Origin: Bradyrhizobium sp. BR13661 | Lineage (GTDB): Bacteria > Pseudomonadota > Alphaproteobacteria > Rhizobiales > Xanthobacteraceae | Length of the DNA: 64,000 nucleotides | Direction of reading: 5' to 3' | NCBI RefSeq assembly: GCF_029892425.1 | Contig: NZ_JARXWB010000001.1 | Coordinates: forward strand, 372,001-436,000 | Shown: piece by piece, positions 15,445-23,875 of the stretch | Layout of the letters: each line of letters begins with the position of its first letter | Position numbering within the stretch: position 1 is the stretch's first letter | Made by a program: the position numbers and the translations under genes | Notes under the pieces: model-generated | The model's input: only the letters and a program-made list of their open reading frames with translations | Told to the model about the DNA's origin: nothing | The model's database searches: none

Positions 15445-17040
15445 TCATGCTTGCTCGAGCGCCCTTCGCAGCCTCCGGACGATAACACCACGTGCCCGAT
15501 CGTCGGCCGCAGCTTCAATCTGATCATTGATGTCAAGAATGAGCTTCGACATGTCGTTGTGCCAGTCGAGATTGACGACGGCGTCTGGGGCGAGCCTGCG
15601 GCGGCGGGCGACATCAATCGATGTCGGAGCTGCTGTCGACAGGTCGTAGACATCGTCCAGCATCGGCGCGAATATTCGCGCGGTCGGCAGGGTTCGCTCC
15701 GCGATCCGGTTCTGAAGGCCTCCGAGGGCGTGCTCTTCTCCATGTACAATGAACAGTCCACGGCGAATGGGGCGCCGCGCGGCGATCCAGCGCTCGAGCT
15801 CCGGCCCGTCGGCATGCCCGGAATATTCGTCGATGTACCGAATTCTCGCTTCGAGCTTGATTTCATCGCCCTGGATTCTGACCGCCTTTGCACCGTCGAG
15901 CAGGAAGCGGCCTAGCGTACCTTGAGCCTGAAAACCCGTAAGCAAGACAGTGCATTCCTTGCGCCATAACCACCTCTTCAAGTGATGGCGGATGCGGCCG
16001 GCATCGCACATGCCGCTCGCGGCAATAATGATATGAAAGCCGGAGAGCCTGGCGATCGACTTGCTCTCGTCGACGGTCTCCGTGAAATGCAGCTGAGTTG
16101 ATGTGAGAAGCCGGTCGAGATCGACCGCTGGATCGAGGCTGGCGGCATTTCTCCGAAAGACTTCCGTGGCGCGGATCGCCAACGGGGAATCGAGGAAGAT
16201 GGGAGCGGCGGGAATGTCGCCCTGCGCCATCAGGTCGGCGAGATCGGCGATCAGTTCTTGGGTGCGTTCGACTGCAAAAGCGGGGATCAGCAGTGCACCA
16301 CGTCCTGCGGCAGCGTCGCGAACTTCCTGTGCCAGATGAGACCGACGAAGTGCAGGCGTCGTGGATGGACGGTCTGTATCGCCATACGTCGACTCGCAGA
16401 AGACGTAGTCGAGGCCGGTGGGGCCCTCTGGATCCAGCTCCAGGAGTTTGGCGTCCGGGCCGATGTCACCCGACATCAGAACGCGCAAAGGGCGTCCATC
16501 ATCGCCCTGACCCGCGAACTCGAGCTCGATCGAAGCCGATCCGAGCAAATGGCCCGCATTCCAATAGCGGGTGCGCACGCCTGGTATCACCGGATACCAT
16601 GCGTCATATTCGACGGGCCGGAACTGATCGAGGGCCGCAATCGCATTGGCTTGCGTATAGATAGGGCTGACGGCTGCCCGTCCGCGAGCGGCATTTCTTC
16701 GGTTGAGGGCCGCAACCTCCGTTTCCTGGATGTTGCCGGCGTCGGGAAGCATGTAGGAGCAAAGATCGATCGTGCCGCGAGTTGCGAGGATTGGGCCGGC
16801 AAAACCCTCGCGTGTCAGCTTTGGAAGGAGGCCGCTATGGTCGATATGAGCGTGTGTCAGCAGGACGGCATCGACGTCCGCCGGACGAAACGGGAAGGCG
16901 CCATAGTTCAGCGCCTTGAGCGTCTTCGGTCCCTGGAATAACCCACAATCGACCAGGAAGCGTCCCGTGGGAACGTCGAAAAGATAACAGGAGCCGGTCA
17001 CCGTACGCGCAGCACCGCAGATTTGAATTGTGACGCTCAC
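15445..17040 (-). CDS. MBL-fold beta-CASP ribonuclease (RNA-processing exonuclease)
   Basis: 531 residues. Metallo-beta-lactamase core with LTHAHIDHSG (HxHxDH at 63-68), A-G-H-L-L-G-S-A and L-M-S-G-D-I-G-P for the remaining zinc ligands. A beta-CASP insert (about 240-400) and a C-terminal YIDEYSGHADGPEL plus F-I-V-H-G-E-E carry the CASP motifs. The family includes CPSF73-like RNA nucleases. It overlaps the PRPP synthetase gene by 4 bp (ATGA) and ends the operon with the AMP phosphorylase-like gene, suggesting that RNA is cut to nucleotides for salvage. Confidence 0.9.
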   Translation of the reverse strand: MSVTIQICGAARTVTGSCYLFDVPTGRFLVDCGLFQGPKTLKALNYGAFPFRPADVDAVLLTHAHIDHSGLLPKLTREGFAGPILATRGTIDLCSYMLPDAGNIQETEVAALNRRNAARGRAAVSPIYTQANAIAALDQFRPVEYDAWYPVIPGVRTRYWNAGHLLGSASIELEFAGQGDDGRPLRVLMSGDIGPDAKLLELDPEGPTGLDYVFCESTYGDTDRPSTTPALRRSHLAQEVRDAAAGRGALLIPAFAVERTQELIADLADLMAQGDIPAAPIFLDSPLAIRATEVFRRNAASLDPAVDLDRLLTSTQLHFTETVDESKSIARLSGFHIIIAASGMCDAGRIRHHLKRWLWRKECTVLLTGFQAQGTLGRFLLDGAKAVRIQGDEIKLEARIRYIDEYSGHADGPELERWIAARRPIRRGLFIVHGEEHALGGLQNRIAERTLPTARIFAPMLDDVYDLSTAAPTSIDVARRRRLAPDAVVNLDWHNDMSKLILDINDQIEAAADDRARGVIVRRLRRALEQA

Positions 17041-17957
17041 GCCTGGCTCCCGATGAGCCGCAGACTATCCAGCTCGTTTCGCAATGCATGAGCGAGAAGA
17101 TTGTTCAGGCTCATGGCGTTGGTAGGATGTTGCACACTATTGGTGGAGCGAATGGACCGGATGCCTGCACGGCCGAAGAGCGGCATGAGCGGGTGCGGAA
17201 ACAATGCGTGCACGACGATTGCTTGGATGGAGGATGCTCCCGCCGCGGTAAGAGCCTCCCCGCAGGCAATTAGCGTCCCGCCGGATGACACGATGTCGTC
17301 GATCAAAACGACCGGGCGTCCCGCAAATTGCGTCCGGTCGGACCATGTGACCTGCACGGACTGATCGGTCTTGCGAACCTTCTGGGCAACGCTGTATGAC
17401 AAGCCGAGCTGGCCTGCAATATCGGCGACCCAGTTTCGCGACTCTTCATCGGGCCCGACAACGACCGAGGCCGCGGCAACCGGGTCTGCACGAAGCAAAG
17501 CCACAATTTCCGGAGCAGCAGACAGATTGTCCGCCTCGGCTCCAGGGAAGATATCGGCAAGATTGGATGTGCGATGCAGATGGGCGTCGAATGTCACGAC
17601 ACGATCGAAGTTGTTTGACAGAAGCGTTCCAATGGCGCGCTGGCTGATCGCTTCGCCCGGATGGAATGCTGTATCTTGGCGCATGTAGCCGAGATACGGA
17701 GCGACAAGAACCAGCCGCGAAGCTCCGTTGCGCCGTAAGGCTTCTGCCGTGAGCAACAGGGCAATCAGCTTCTCGTTGGGGTAATCGAGCGAGCAACAGA
17801 CGATCGTGGTGGTCGCCACCGGGCCGACAGTGGCTCTCAACTCTCCATCGGGAAATCGATGGAGCTCGATCGCGTGACCCGCGAGTCCGAGGCTTTCGGC
17901 GAGCGCAGGCCCGAAATGGCTGGAACTGGGAAGCCATTGGACTGTGATCGGGGTCAT
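17037..17957 (-). CDS. Ribose-phosphate pyrophosphokinase (PRPP synthetase) paralogue
   Basis: 306 residues, normal length. The PRPP loop [13 protein letters not shown] (about residues 216-228) is intact, as are [17 protein letters not shown] and F-D-A-H-L-H-R-T. Makes PRPP from ribose 5-phosphate and ATP; given its partners it may act in nucleotide salvage instead of bulk biosynthesis, for which the genome should hold a separate prs. Overlaps the genes on both sides by 4 bp. Confidence 0.9.
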   Translation of the reverse strand: MTPITVQWLPSSSHFGPALAESLGLAGHAIELHRFPDGELRATVGPVATTTIVCCSLDYPNEKLIALLLTAEALRRNGASRLVLVAPYLGYMRQDTAFHPGEAISQRAIGTLLSNNFDRVVTFDAHLHRTSNLADIFPGAEADNLSAAPEIVALLRADPVAAASVVVGPDEESRNWVADIAGQLGLSYSVAQKVRKTDQSVQVTWSDRTQFAGRPVVLIDDIVSSGGTLIACGEALTAAGASSIQAIVVHALFPHPLMPLFGRAGIRSIRSTNSVQHPTNAMSLNNLLAHALRNELDSLRLIGSQA

Positions 17958-19486
17958 GGCGAGGCTCCAACTTCCGTCTCCAGCCGGTAGGCTGAATCCA
18001 GCTCGGCCATGCCGACGGCAAGGTCGAAGCCGGAAGGTTCGAATGCATGAATCCGATAAAGCGGCTCGCCCTGCTCGACGCGATTGCCCAGTTTCTTGAA
18101 CAGTTTGATGCCCGCGCCCTTATCGAGTGGGGCGCCTGCAGTCCGGGCCAGCCGATTGAGACGTAAGCAATCGATCGTCGAAACGACTCCGCTTCTATTG
18201 GCCCGGATGTCGGCGGTGAGATTCCCGAGCTCGCTCTTGGACGGCGCGGGCCCCTGGGCTTCGATGATCTTCACCATCTGCCGGAGCGCCGCTCCACTCG
18301 TCAGCAGCTCAGATGCTAGCGCATAGCCTGCGCCGCCCCTCAGGTTAGGATCGTGTTCCAGAAGATGGGCCGCAAGGCGCAGCGATTTCTCGCGGAGGTC
18401 ACGTGGAGCCTCAGGCTCGTTGGCCAGGACTGCCATGACGTCCTGCGCCTCGAGCGAAGGACCAATTCCGTTGCCGATCGGCTGCCGCCCATCGGTGGTC
18501 ACGATCTCGACCTCGAGCCCAAAGCGATCGCCAACGAACTGGAAGAGCTTGCGTAAGCGCATGGCTTCCGACGCTGTCGTGAGCTTTGCGCTAGGTCCGA
18601 CGGGGAGATCGATGAGAAGGTGGGTCGATCCTGCGGCAAGTTTCTTCGACATGATGGACGCGACCATCTGTTCGTGCGTATCCAGAGCCAGGGGCCGCTC
18701 GACGCTGATCAGGATGTCGTCGGCCGGCGACAGATTGACGTGACCGCCCCATGCGAGGCAGCCGTTGCATGATGCGACGACCTCCTTCATTGCTTCCACG
18801 CTGAGATCGACCCGCGCCAACACCTCCATGGTGTCAGCTGTTCCGGCGGGCGACGTGATGGCCCGCGAAGACGTTTTTGGGATCGTCAGACCGTGTGCGG
18901 CGACGATCGGAACTACGATCATGGAGGTGCGATTCCCGGGAATACCGCCGATGCAATGCTTGTCGACAACAGTCTTCGCGCTCCATCGGAGTTGTGTGCC
19001 GGCTCTTGCCATAGCCTCCGTGAGAGCGATCAATTCGCCTGACGTCATGAAGTTCGCCGAGCTGACCAGGAACGCGGCGGTCTCCATGTCCGAATAACGA
19101 TAGTGGGCGAGATCATCGACGATTGCGCCGATGTCGGGAGCTTCGAGCGTCTTGCCCTGGATCTTGGCGCGAACTGCGTCAAGGCTTGAAGGCGAGGGGG
19201 CCGGGGCAACGGCGATGTAGCTCCCCACCGGCAGTCCGAAGCGCCGGAACGCAGGTTCCGCCATGCCGAGCTCGTCGGGTCCAACCAGGCTGTCGTCGTC
19301 GGTGAGAAGCATGGTCGCGAGCTGCGTCTGCGAACCACTGCGCAGCTCGACCCTGGAAAAGCCGCGAAACAATTCGGGACGCAGCGCTGTTGAGCGGCGA
19401 GAGATCACCACGACATTTTCGCGCCCGGTGTCGAGGTTGACATGGCGGGACTTAAGCTGAGCGCGGCCGGGTGGAGTGGGATTCAT
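17954..19486 (-). CDS. Thymidine phosphorylase family / AMP phosphorylase-like enzyme
   Basis: 510 residues. Matches the long form of the family (AMP phosphorylase, DeoA-like): an N-terminal beta domain (about 1-85), then [39 protein letters not shown] and GWGGHVN-type [13 protein letters not shown]. Archaeal AMP phosphorylase splits AMP or other NMPs with phosphate into base and ribose 1,5-bisphosphate. The ATG at 19486 fits a transcription start near 19505 from the box at 19540-19553; a start at 19513 would fall before it. First gene of the three-gene RNA/nucleotide operon. Confidence 0.87.
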   Translation of the reverse strand: MNPTPPGRAQLKSRHVNLDTGRENVVVISRRSTALRPELFRGFSRVELRSGSQTQLATMLLTDDDSLVGPDELGMAEPAFRRFGLPVGSYIAVAPAPSPSSLDAVRAKIQGKTLEAPDIGAIVDDLAHYRYSDMETAAFLVSSANFMTSGELIALTEAMARAGTQLRWSAKTVVDKHCIGGIPGNRTSMIVVPIVAAHGLTIPKTSSRAITSPAGTADTMEVLARVDLSVEAMKEVVASCNGCLAWGGHVNLSPADDILISVERPLALDTHEQMVASIMSKKLAAGSTHLLIDLPVGPSAKLTTASEAMRLRKLFQFVGDRFGLEVEIVTTDGRQPIGNGIGPSLEAQDVMAVLANEPEAPRDLREKSLRLAAHLLEHDPNLRGGAGYALASELLTSGAALRQMVKIIEAQGPAPSKSELGNLTADIRANRSGVVSTIDCLRLNRLARTAGAPLDKGAGIKLFKKLGNRVEQGEPLYRIHAFEPSGFDLAVGMAELDSAYRLETEVGASP

Positions 19487-19539
19487 CGATACTTCTTTTC
19501 GAAATTTGCGCAAGGATAGAGCTCAGTCGGGAGATGCGC

Positions 19540-19553
19540 TTGCGGCAGATCAA
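19540..19553. promoter_or_regulatory. FixK-type box variant TTGC-GGCAGA-TCAA
   Basis: One half-site is TTGC, a variant tolerated by FixK2-type regulators. The centre (19546.5) is 60 bp upstream of the phosphorylase ATG at 19486, the same spacing as the exact boxes at 13552 and 20366, which supports function. It lies in the gap after the cytochrome gene. Confidence 0.55.
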
Positions 19554-19597
19554 TCCCTGATCCACCAGGAGCGATGGCGACGCGCTGGATATGCGGG

Positions 19598-20305
19598 TCA
19601 GCGAGGCTGGTCGGCTCTTAACGTTTCCAGATAAGCCACGACAGCCTCTATCTGATACTCGGAGAGCCTTGGGTTCGGCATGGCCTGGTCTGGCCCAAGG
19701 CGACGATGGTTGGATGCCAAGAATTGTCGCAGGCCATCAGCAGTGAACGACGGCCGGTTGATGATCTCCTGGAAGGCTGGAGCCGGTGGGCGCAGGGCCG
19801 GCGTCACCTTTGTCGCGTCAGGGACGACATGGCACGTCGCGCAGAATGAGTGGGCGAGAGCCCGACCCTCCGCCACCTGGTCGACGAACGATTGATTGGG
19901 GACCGGCAAGGTGAGCGGAATCTGAATTGTGATCGCCGCATAGCCGCTGCTGCGGTGGCAGCCGTTACATTCGTTCGTCATGGCGGCATACGAACTCATG
20001 AATGCGGGTAGGTCTTTTGACTGTAGCGCCTGGCGAACTGCCTGAAGTTGCTGCTTGGCATGGTCGGCCCGCGATGGGTCGGCCAACAACTTTCCGGTAG
20101 CCTCAAGATTGGCCTCGATCTGCTGAATTTCGTAGTTCGCCAGGCCCCAATTGCTCAGCTTGCCGGCAAACCATAGCTTTGCGTGCTGAAGCTGAAGCCT
20201 GTTCATAAGATCGGACAGCGCGGCGGGCACGTCAGCTGGTGCTCCGACGCTCGAGGCCGACAGCGATACAAGTATCGCGACCAACGGGAGGGTTCGCAGA
20301 CGCAT
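19598..20305 (-). CDS. Periplasmic dihaem cytochrome c
   Basis: 235 residues with a signal peptide (about 1-22, LPLVAILVSLSASSVGA). Two CxxCH haem sites: CNGCH around residue 114 and CATCH around 158. The N-terminal helical half resembles a cytochrome c'-like bundle and the C-terminal half a class I cytochrome (late A-M-P-N-P-R-L-S supplies a Met ligand, then E-A-V-V-A-Y-L-E-T-L). Role: electron carrier in the periplasm, partner unknown. Divergent from a CBS-BON gene with a FixK-type box midway, in line with a microaerobic role. Confidence 0.88.
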   Translation of the reverse strand: MRLRTLPLVAILVSLSASSVGAPADVPAALSDLMNRLQLQHAKLWFAGKLSNWGLANYEIQQIEANLEATGKLLADPSRADHAKQQLQAVRQALQSKDLPAFMSSYAAMTNECNGCHRSSGYAAITIQIPLTLPVPNQSFVDQVAEGRALAHSFCATCHVVPDATKVTPALRPPAPAFQEIINRPSFTADGLRQFLASNHRRLGPDQAMPNPRLSEYQIEAVVAYLETLRADQPR

Positions 20306-20359
20306 GATCAGGCTTTTCCGATGTCAATGATCAAATTGGCAGCTCCACCGGTCCCGACG

Positions 20360-20373
20360 TTGATCTCCATCAA
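20360..20373. promoter_or_regulatory. FNR/FixK-type box TTGA-TCTCCA-TCAA, shared
   Basis: Exact palindrome centred at 20366.5, 61 bp from the cytochrome ATG (minus) and 58 bp from the CBS-BON ATG (plus). The near-equal spacing repeats that of the box at 13546-13559. Confidence 0.78.
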
Positions 20374-20424
20374 GACGCCTTTGAGCACAGGAAATACCTC
20401 TTGGGCCTTTCCGGAGTGAACGAT

Positions 20425-21183
20425 ATGCGCGCGCACCACATCATGTCCCGGCGAGTTCTGACGATACGGCCCGAGGCGCCGGTCGCCGATGCGGCCAAAC
20501 TGATGCTCGGACATCATATCAGTGGCCTGCCGGTCGTGGATTCCATGGGAAATCTCGTCGGCATCCTGTGCGAGAGCGACTTCCTCAGGCGCAGCGAGAT
20601 CGGAACTGAGCACGAGCGCAATCGGTTGCTTTCGCTGCTGCTCGGGACCGAGCGGCTCGCGGGTGAGTTCGTGAAAGAGCACGGACGGAAGGTTGAAGAG
20701 GTGATGACCCGTCAGCCTGTCACCGTTGGCGAGCAAACACCGCTCGATGCAGTCGCGGACATGATGGAGCGCCGGCACATCAACCACGTCCCGGTTATGC
20801 GCGATGATCGCATCGTCGGAATGATCACACGCTCTGACTTCGTGTCAGCTGTTGCCGGGCCACTGACGGGCGCTACGGGATATTCCGGAAGTGACAACCA
20901 GCTGCGCCGGTCGGTTCTCGCCGCGCTGGCCAGGGCACCGTGGCAGCCAATCGGCCTGAACGTCAGTGTGAAGGACGGCGCGGTGACGCTTCGTGGCGTC
21001 ATCAGGGGTGAGAACGCCCACCGGGCTGTCGTCGTGACTTGCGAGAACGTTACCGGTGTTCGGCGAGTAGATGACCGTCTTTGCGTTCAGTCCACCCAGC
21101 CCGACGCGGAGGAAGATTACGGCGGAGGCGATTTCGTTTCGCTTCAGACGGAGCCGTCCACGCTGGATGATGAACCGCTGTAG
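20425..21183 (+). CDS. CBS-CBS-BON domain protein
   Basis: 252 residues. CBS1 (MRAHHIMSRRVLTIRPEAP; ISGLPVVDSMGNLVGILCESD), CBS2 (V-M-T-R-Q-P-V-T-V; INHVPVMRDDRIVGMITRSD) and a BON domain (about 160-225, LNVSVKDGAVTLRGVIRG). A short acidic tail follows. Similar throughout to the protein at 22086-22808, so the two are likely paralogues. I chose the ATG at 20425, 8 codons inside the open frame, because the box position predicts a transcript start near 20408. Confidence 0.9.
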   Translation: MRAHHIMSRRVLTIRPEAPVADAAKLMLGHHISGLPVVDSMGNLVGILCESDFLRRSEIGTEHERNRLLSLLLGTERLAGEFVKEHGRKVEEVMTRQPVTVGEQTPLDAVADMMERRHINHVPVMRDDRIVGMITRSDFVSAVAGPLTGATGYSGSDNQLRRSVLAALARAPWQPIGLNVSVKDGAVTLRGVIRGENAHRAVVVTCENVTGVRRVDDRLCVQSTQPDAEEDYGGGDFVSLQTEPSTLDDEPL

Positions 21184-21311
21184 CGTCTGATCCGCCGGCT
21201 GCGTCAGTTGGGCCCACGGTCTCGTTTGATGATTGCCCGAAGATCCTCGGCGTATTCTTCGATGACGGCCAATCGCTCCTGCTCGCTAGCCCCGCCGAGC
21301 ATCTCGATTCG

Positions 21312-21473
21312 TCATGTCTCGCGCGACGGATGTGTGGCTCGCTTCCTCATGGAGGGGCGCGGCGAGCGGACTGCGCGGGAGACCAGTCTCCCGATCGATG
21401 AGGAGAACAGCGCAATCTCAAGTGCCCCGTAGAGAGCGAATAACATCAAGACTTTGATGAGTTCGTTCGTCAT
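21312..21473 (-). CDS. Small membrane protein, 53 residues
   Basis: Short frame with GAGG 8 nt before its ATG, 23 nt downstream of the 71-residue gene. N-terminal hydrophobic helix (LIKVLMLFALYGALEIALF), then a basic tail rich in Arg, Ser and Pro. No family recognised. The position inside a run of small same-strand genes supports it. Confidence 0.45.
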   Translation of the reverse strand: MTNELIKVLMLFALYGALEIALFSSSIGRLVSRAVRSPRPSMRKRATHPSRET

Positions 21474-21496
21474 GTCGATGTCCTCTGCCAATCGAT

Positions 21497-21712
21497 CTAG
21501 ATGGCGTGCTTTCCAATTCGGGTCATTTCGGTGAGGATGGGGCTTGGGAGAGGCTTGTAGACGGTCCGCGTCGTCATCGTTTGCGCGTTGATACCTGGAC
21601 GAGCCACCCGATTGCCCAGCGTCGCCGCCATGATTGCGGTGCCTGCGAGCAGAGCAACGACGACCACTTTCAAATGAGTTGCCTTGTCTGCCGTGTATAT
21701 CGAATGATTCAT
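21497..21712 (-). CDS. Small membrane protein, 71 residues
   Basis: Starts MNHSIYTADKATHLKVVVVA and continues with a Gly/Ala-rich membrane helix (about 15-35), then a short Thr-rich polar tail. I recall similar short proteins (MNRSIYSADRATHxK start) as conserved hypotheticals of Bradyrhizobium, function unknown. No FixK-type box is seen in the 168 bp upstream. Confidence 0.6.
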   Translation of the reverse strand: MNHSIYTADKATHLKVVVVALLAGTAIMAATLGNRVARPGINAQTMTTRTVYKPLPSPILTEMTRIGKHAI

Positions 21713-21880
21713 CGCAGGCTCCCTTGGTCGTGAGCCGAATGTCTATTGACGAACCGTTTCTACCGTAGCGGGAGCGCGATCAAAATTCGGGTGCGTCACC
21801 TAAGGAAATGTCCGTAGGGCTCCGAGGCGCGAAGGCGCGAGGAGATCTGAGAACCCTCAAATCGTATCTGGCTCCGCTCA

Positions 21881-22063
21881 TTATGACGCTCTCGGGTTCC
21901 GGCTACGTCCCGTGTAGGCCGCGATCAATCCGACGATGGCTGTGACGAGGAGCATCGTAACAATGGTTTGAATGAGGCCAAAGTTCAGCGCGTCTCGCGA
22001 CACGAACAGCGCGGTGATCGGCGCCGCGATGGTGAAGAGTATCCGGACGATCCATCCAAGCAT
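21881..22063 (-). CDS. Small membrane protein, 60 residues
   Basis: Two hydrophobic segments (about 3-22 and 28-50) joined by a short S-R-D-A-L-N-F loop, with a basic tail (T-G-R-S-R-N-P-R). No family recognised. It lies 22 nt after the CBS-BON gene on the same strand, so probably part of the hsp20-CBS transcript. Confidence 0.55.
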   Translation of the reverse strand: MLGWIVRILFTIAAPITALFVSRDALNFGLIQTIVTMLLVTAIVGLIAAYTGRSRNPRAS

Positions 22064-22085
22064 GAGCGCTCCCGACCCGCCGCTT

Positions 22086-22808
22086 TCAGCCTGCCGCCTT
22101 CAGGTCCTCTGGCGACTCCACGTAATAGCCGGAGTACGAGTCGACCAGGCCGAGGTGGTCATGGATTTCCCTGACGCCGCTGGTGTTTTCGGCAGCAATA
22201 ATCGTTGCCCGCCGGGCCTCGTCGGTCGTGATCAGGCCATGCAGATGGACGACGCCTTTACGGACATCCACCCTGAAACTGATTGGACGCCAGTCGGCTT
22301 TATCGACCGCACGCGTGATGCGATCGGCAATATGCTCGTCATCAGCAGTCGGATCCGGAATTTCATGCGCGAGGCTTGCCATCGCCTGAAGCAGATTGCT
22401 TCTTGTGACGATGCCGATCGTCGCCTTGCCCCGCATGACCGGGATGCGCTTGATGTCGTGCTTCTCCATCAGCTCAACCAGCTCGGCCAGGGAAGTCTCT
22501 TCCTGAGCGGAGACGACTTCCCGCGTCATGACATCTCCCACCTTTCGGCCGCTTTCGTGAATAAACTCGGCCGCGGCCCTTCCCGGTCCCATGAAGAATT
22601 TCAGCCAAGCGGCGTGTTTGCGACCGGTGCCAATCTCGCTGCGGCGAAGGAAGTCGCTTTCCGAGACGATGCCAACGAGATTGCCGGCATCGTCGATGAC
22701 GGGCAGGCCGCTGATGTGCATCCGGAGCATGATCTTGGCGGCTTCTTCGATCGTCGTATGCGGCGTCACGGCGACAACGTCTCTGGTCATCACATGAATT
22801 GCGTGCAT
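22086..22808 (-). CDS. CBS-CBS-BON domain protein
   Basis: 240 residues. CBS1 (MHAIHVMTRDVVAV; ISGLPVIDDAGNLVGIVSESD), CBS2 (V-M-T-R-E-V-V-S-A-Q; IKRIPVMRGKATIGIVTRSN), then BON (about 160-225, RVDVRKGVVHLHGLITTDE). Ligand-sensing Bateman module with a probable membrane-binding tail. Lies 69 nt downstream of hsp20 with a hairpin between. Paralogue of the 20425 gene. Confidence 0.9.
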   Translation of the reverse strand: MHAIHVMTRDVVAVTPHTTIEEAAKIMLRMHISGLPVIDDAGNLVGIVSESDFLRRSEIGTGRKHAAWLKFFMGPGRAAAEFIHESGRKVGDVMTREVVSAQEETSLAELVELMEKHDIKRIPVMRGKATIGIVTRSNLLQAMASLAHEIPDPTADDEHIADRITRAVDKADWRPISFRVDVRKGVVHLHGLITTDEARRATIIAAENTSGVREIHDHLGLVDSYSGYYVESPEDLKAAG

Positions 22809-22841
22809 GACGAGCCCTCTATCTCGCGGGGATGCAGATTT

Positions 22842-22868
22842 GGGCGAGGCCGCAAGGCAGCCTCGCCC
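22842..22868 (-). terminator. Intercistronic hairpin after hsp20
   Basis: Perfect 9-bp inverted repeat GGGCGAGGC / GCCTCGCCC with a 9-nt loop, just after the hsp20 stop codon. There is no T-run, so it is more likely a partial terminator or an mRNA-stabilising 3' structure that sets hsp20 above the downstream CBS gene. Confidence 0.5.
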
Positions 22869-22877
22869 GGCAGGCAG

Positions 22878-23399
22878 TCAAGCCGCCTTCACGTTGATGG
22901 TCTTGGCCGGCTTCTGGGCTTCCTCGGTCTTCGGAAGCACGACTTTCAGCACGCCGTTCTTGAAGGTCGCCTCGATCTTGTCGGCGTTGACGCCTTCCGG
23001 CAGGGTGAAATAGCGCTCGAACGTGCCATAGCGGCGCTCGGAGACGTAGTAGTCCTTCTGCTTCTCTTCCGTCTCCTCGCGCTTCTCGCCCTTGATCGTA
23101 AGGCCGCCATTGACGAGCTTGATATCGATGTTCTTCTCGTCGAGACCCGGAAGCTCGGCCGTAATCTCAAAGGCCTTGTCGCTCTCGGCGACGTCGACGG
23201 CGGGCGCGGAGATCGCCTTCGAGAAGTCGCGTTCGAGCCGTGCGAGCGAACGGAACGGCCGATTCCAGAAGCCGCTGCCGAAATCGTCGAAGATCTGGTC
23301 GATCTCGTTTCTCAACGCCAGAAATGGATGCCAAGGCTCGCCCGCGACAGCGGGAGCGGCCGAGGTTTTTGTGACGGGTAATTTGGTTTCGGTTGCCAT
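22878..23399 (-). CDS. Small heat shock protein Hsp20 (alpha-crystallin family)
   Basis: 173 residues. ATP-independent holdase that binds unfolding proteins. The alpha-crystallin domain spans about 70-165: PAVDVAESDKAFEITAELPG, NGGLTIKGEKREE, Y-G-T-F-E-R-Y-F-T-L-P and the consensus G-V-L-K-V-V-L-P-K. The N-terminus W-H-P-F-L-A-L-R-N-E-I-D-Q-I-F is typical of the class that partners with rhizobial stress responses. AAGGAG 8 nt before the ATG fixes the start. An exact FixK-type box is 77 bp upstream; I see no clear ROSE thermometer or CIRCE element. Counterpart of mycobacterial HspX in gene context. Confidence 0.93.
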   Translation of the reverse strand: MATETKLPVTKTSAAPAVAGEPWHPFLALRNEIDQIFDDFGSGFWNRPFRSLARLERDFSKAISAPAVDVAESDKAFEITAELPGLDEKNIDIKLVNGGLTIKGEKREETEEKQKDYYVSERRYGTFERYFTLPEGVNADKIEATFKNGVLKVVLPKTEEAQKPAKTINVKAA

Positions 23400-23469
23400 G
23401 ATGATTTCTCCTTCGAGGTTTGACCATCTCGGTCGTCGGAAAGAGTAGCCATGGGTGCTGGTTGGAAAG

Positions 23470-23483
23470 TTGATTTCGCTCAA
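23470..23483. promoter_or_regulatory. FNR/FixK-type box TTGA-TTTCGC-TCAA before hsp20
   Basis: Exact palindrome centred at 23476.5, 77 bp upstream of the hsp20 ATG, allowing a leader of about 36 nt. TACTCT at 23447-23442 is a weak -10 candidate at the right distance. The 165 bp between this box and the chaB stop hold no gene I can support. Confidence 0.72.
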
Positions 23484-23648
23484 AACCTGCTGTTGGGCCG
23501 TCGAAATTCTTCGCTTTGGCAGGCGGCGATGTGAGGAAGCGCTTGCTGAATTGCAGGCCCGGCGTGTTGCGAACTTATTTCGTGGGTTCGTCCACGATGC
23601 GGCAGGGAGGCAGACGTTCTTGTCCGTTGGCACGCGCCAAGTTCGATC

Positions 23649-23864
23649 CTATGCCACCGATTTTGGTACCCAGCGGTCTGCGAGCTTCACGTAGGAGCGC
23701 TTGACCGCGGACCACGCCGTTCGGTGAGCGATCTCTTCCTGGCGGATATCTCCGGCATGCGAGTCAAAGGCGTGATTGAACGCTTCCCTGTAGATGTCGA
23801 GGGCGTGCGACGGCAAGTGACGTTGCAATCTCGCGGGAAGATCATCGTTTGACCGATAAGGCAT
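23649..23864 (-). CDS. chaB: ChaB family protein
   Basis: 71 residues. Follows the ChaB pattern closely: MPYRSNDDLPARLQRHLPSH, A-L-D-I-Y-R-E-A-F-N-H-A, then E-E-I-A-H-R-T-A-W-S-A-V-K-R-S-Y. ChaB is described as a putative cation transport regulator, but its real role is unclear. Here it follows the groEL gene by 11 nt, with no cation antiporter nearby, so a stress role is more likely. Confidence 0.85.
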   Translation of the reverse strand: MPYRSNDDLPARLQRHLPSHALDIYREAFNHAFDSHAGDIRQEEIAHRTAWSAVKRSYVKLADRWVPKSVA

Positions 23865-23875
23865 CGCTCAGGCTG

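Noticed and set aside
23400..23440. ROSE RNA thermometer before hsp20
   Set aside because: The short leader shows no clear ROSE-type pairing that would mask AAGGAG.
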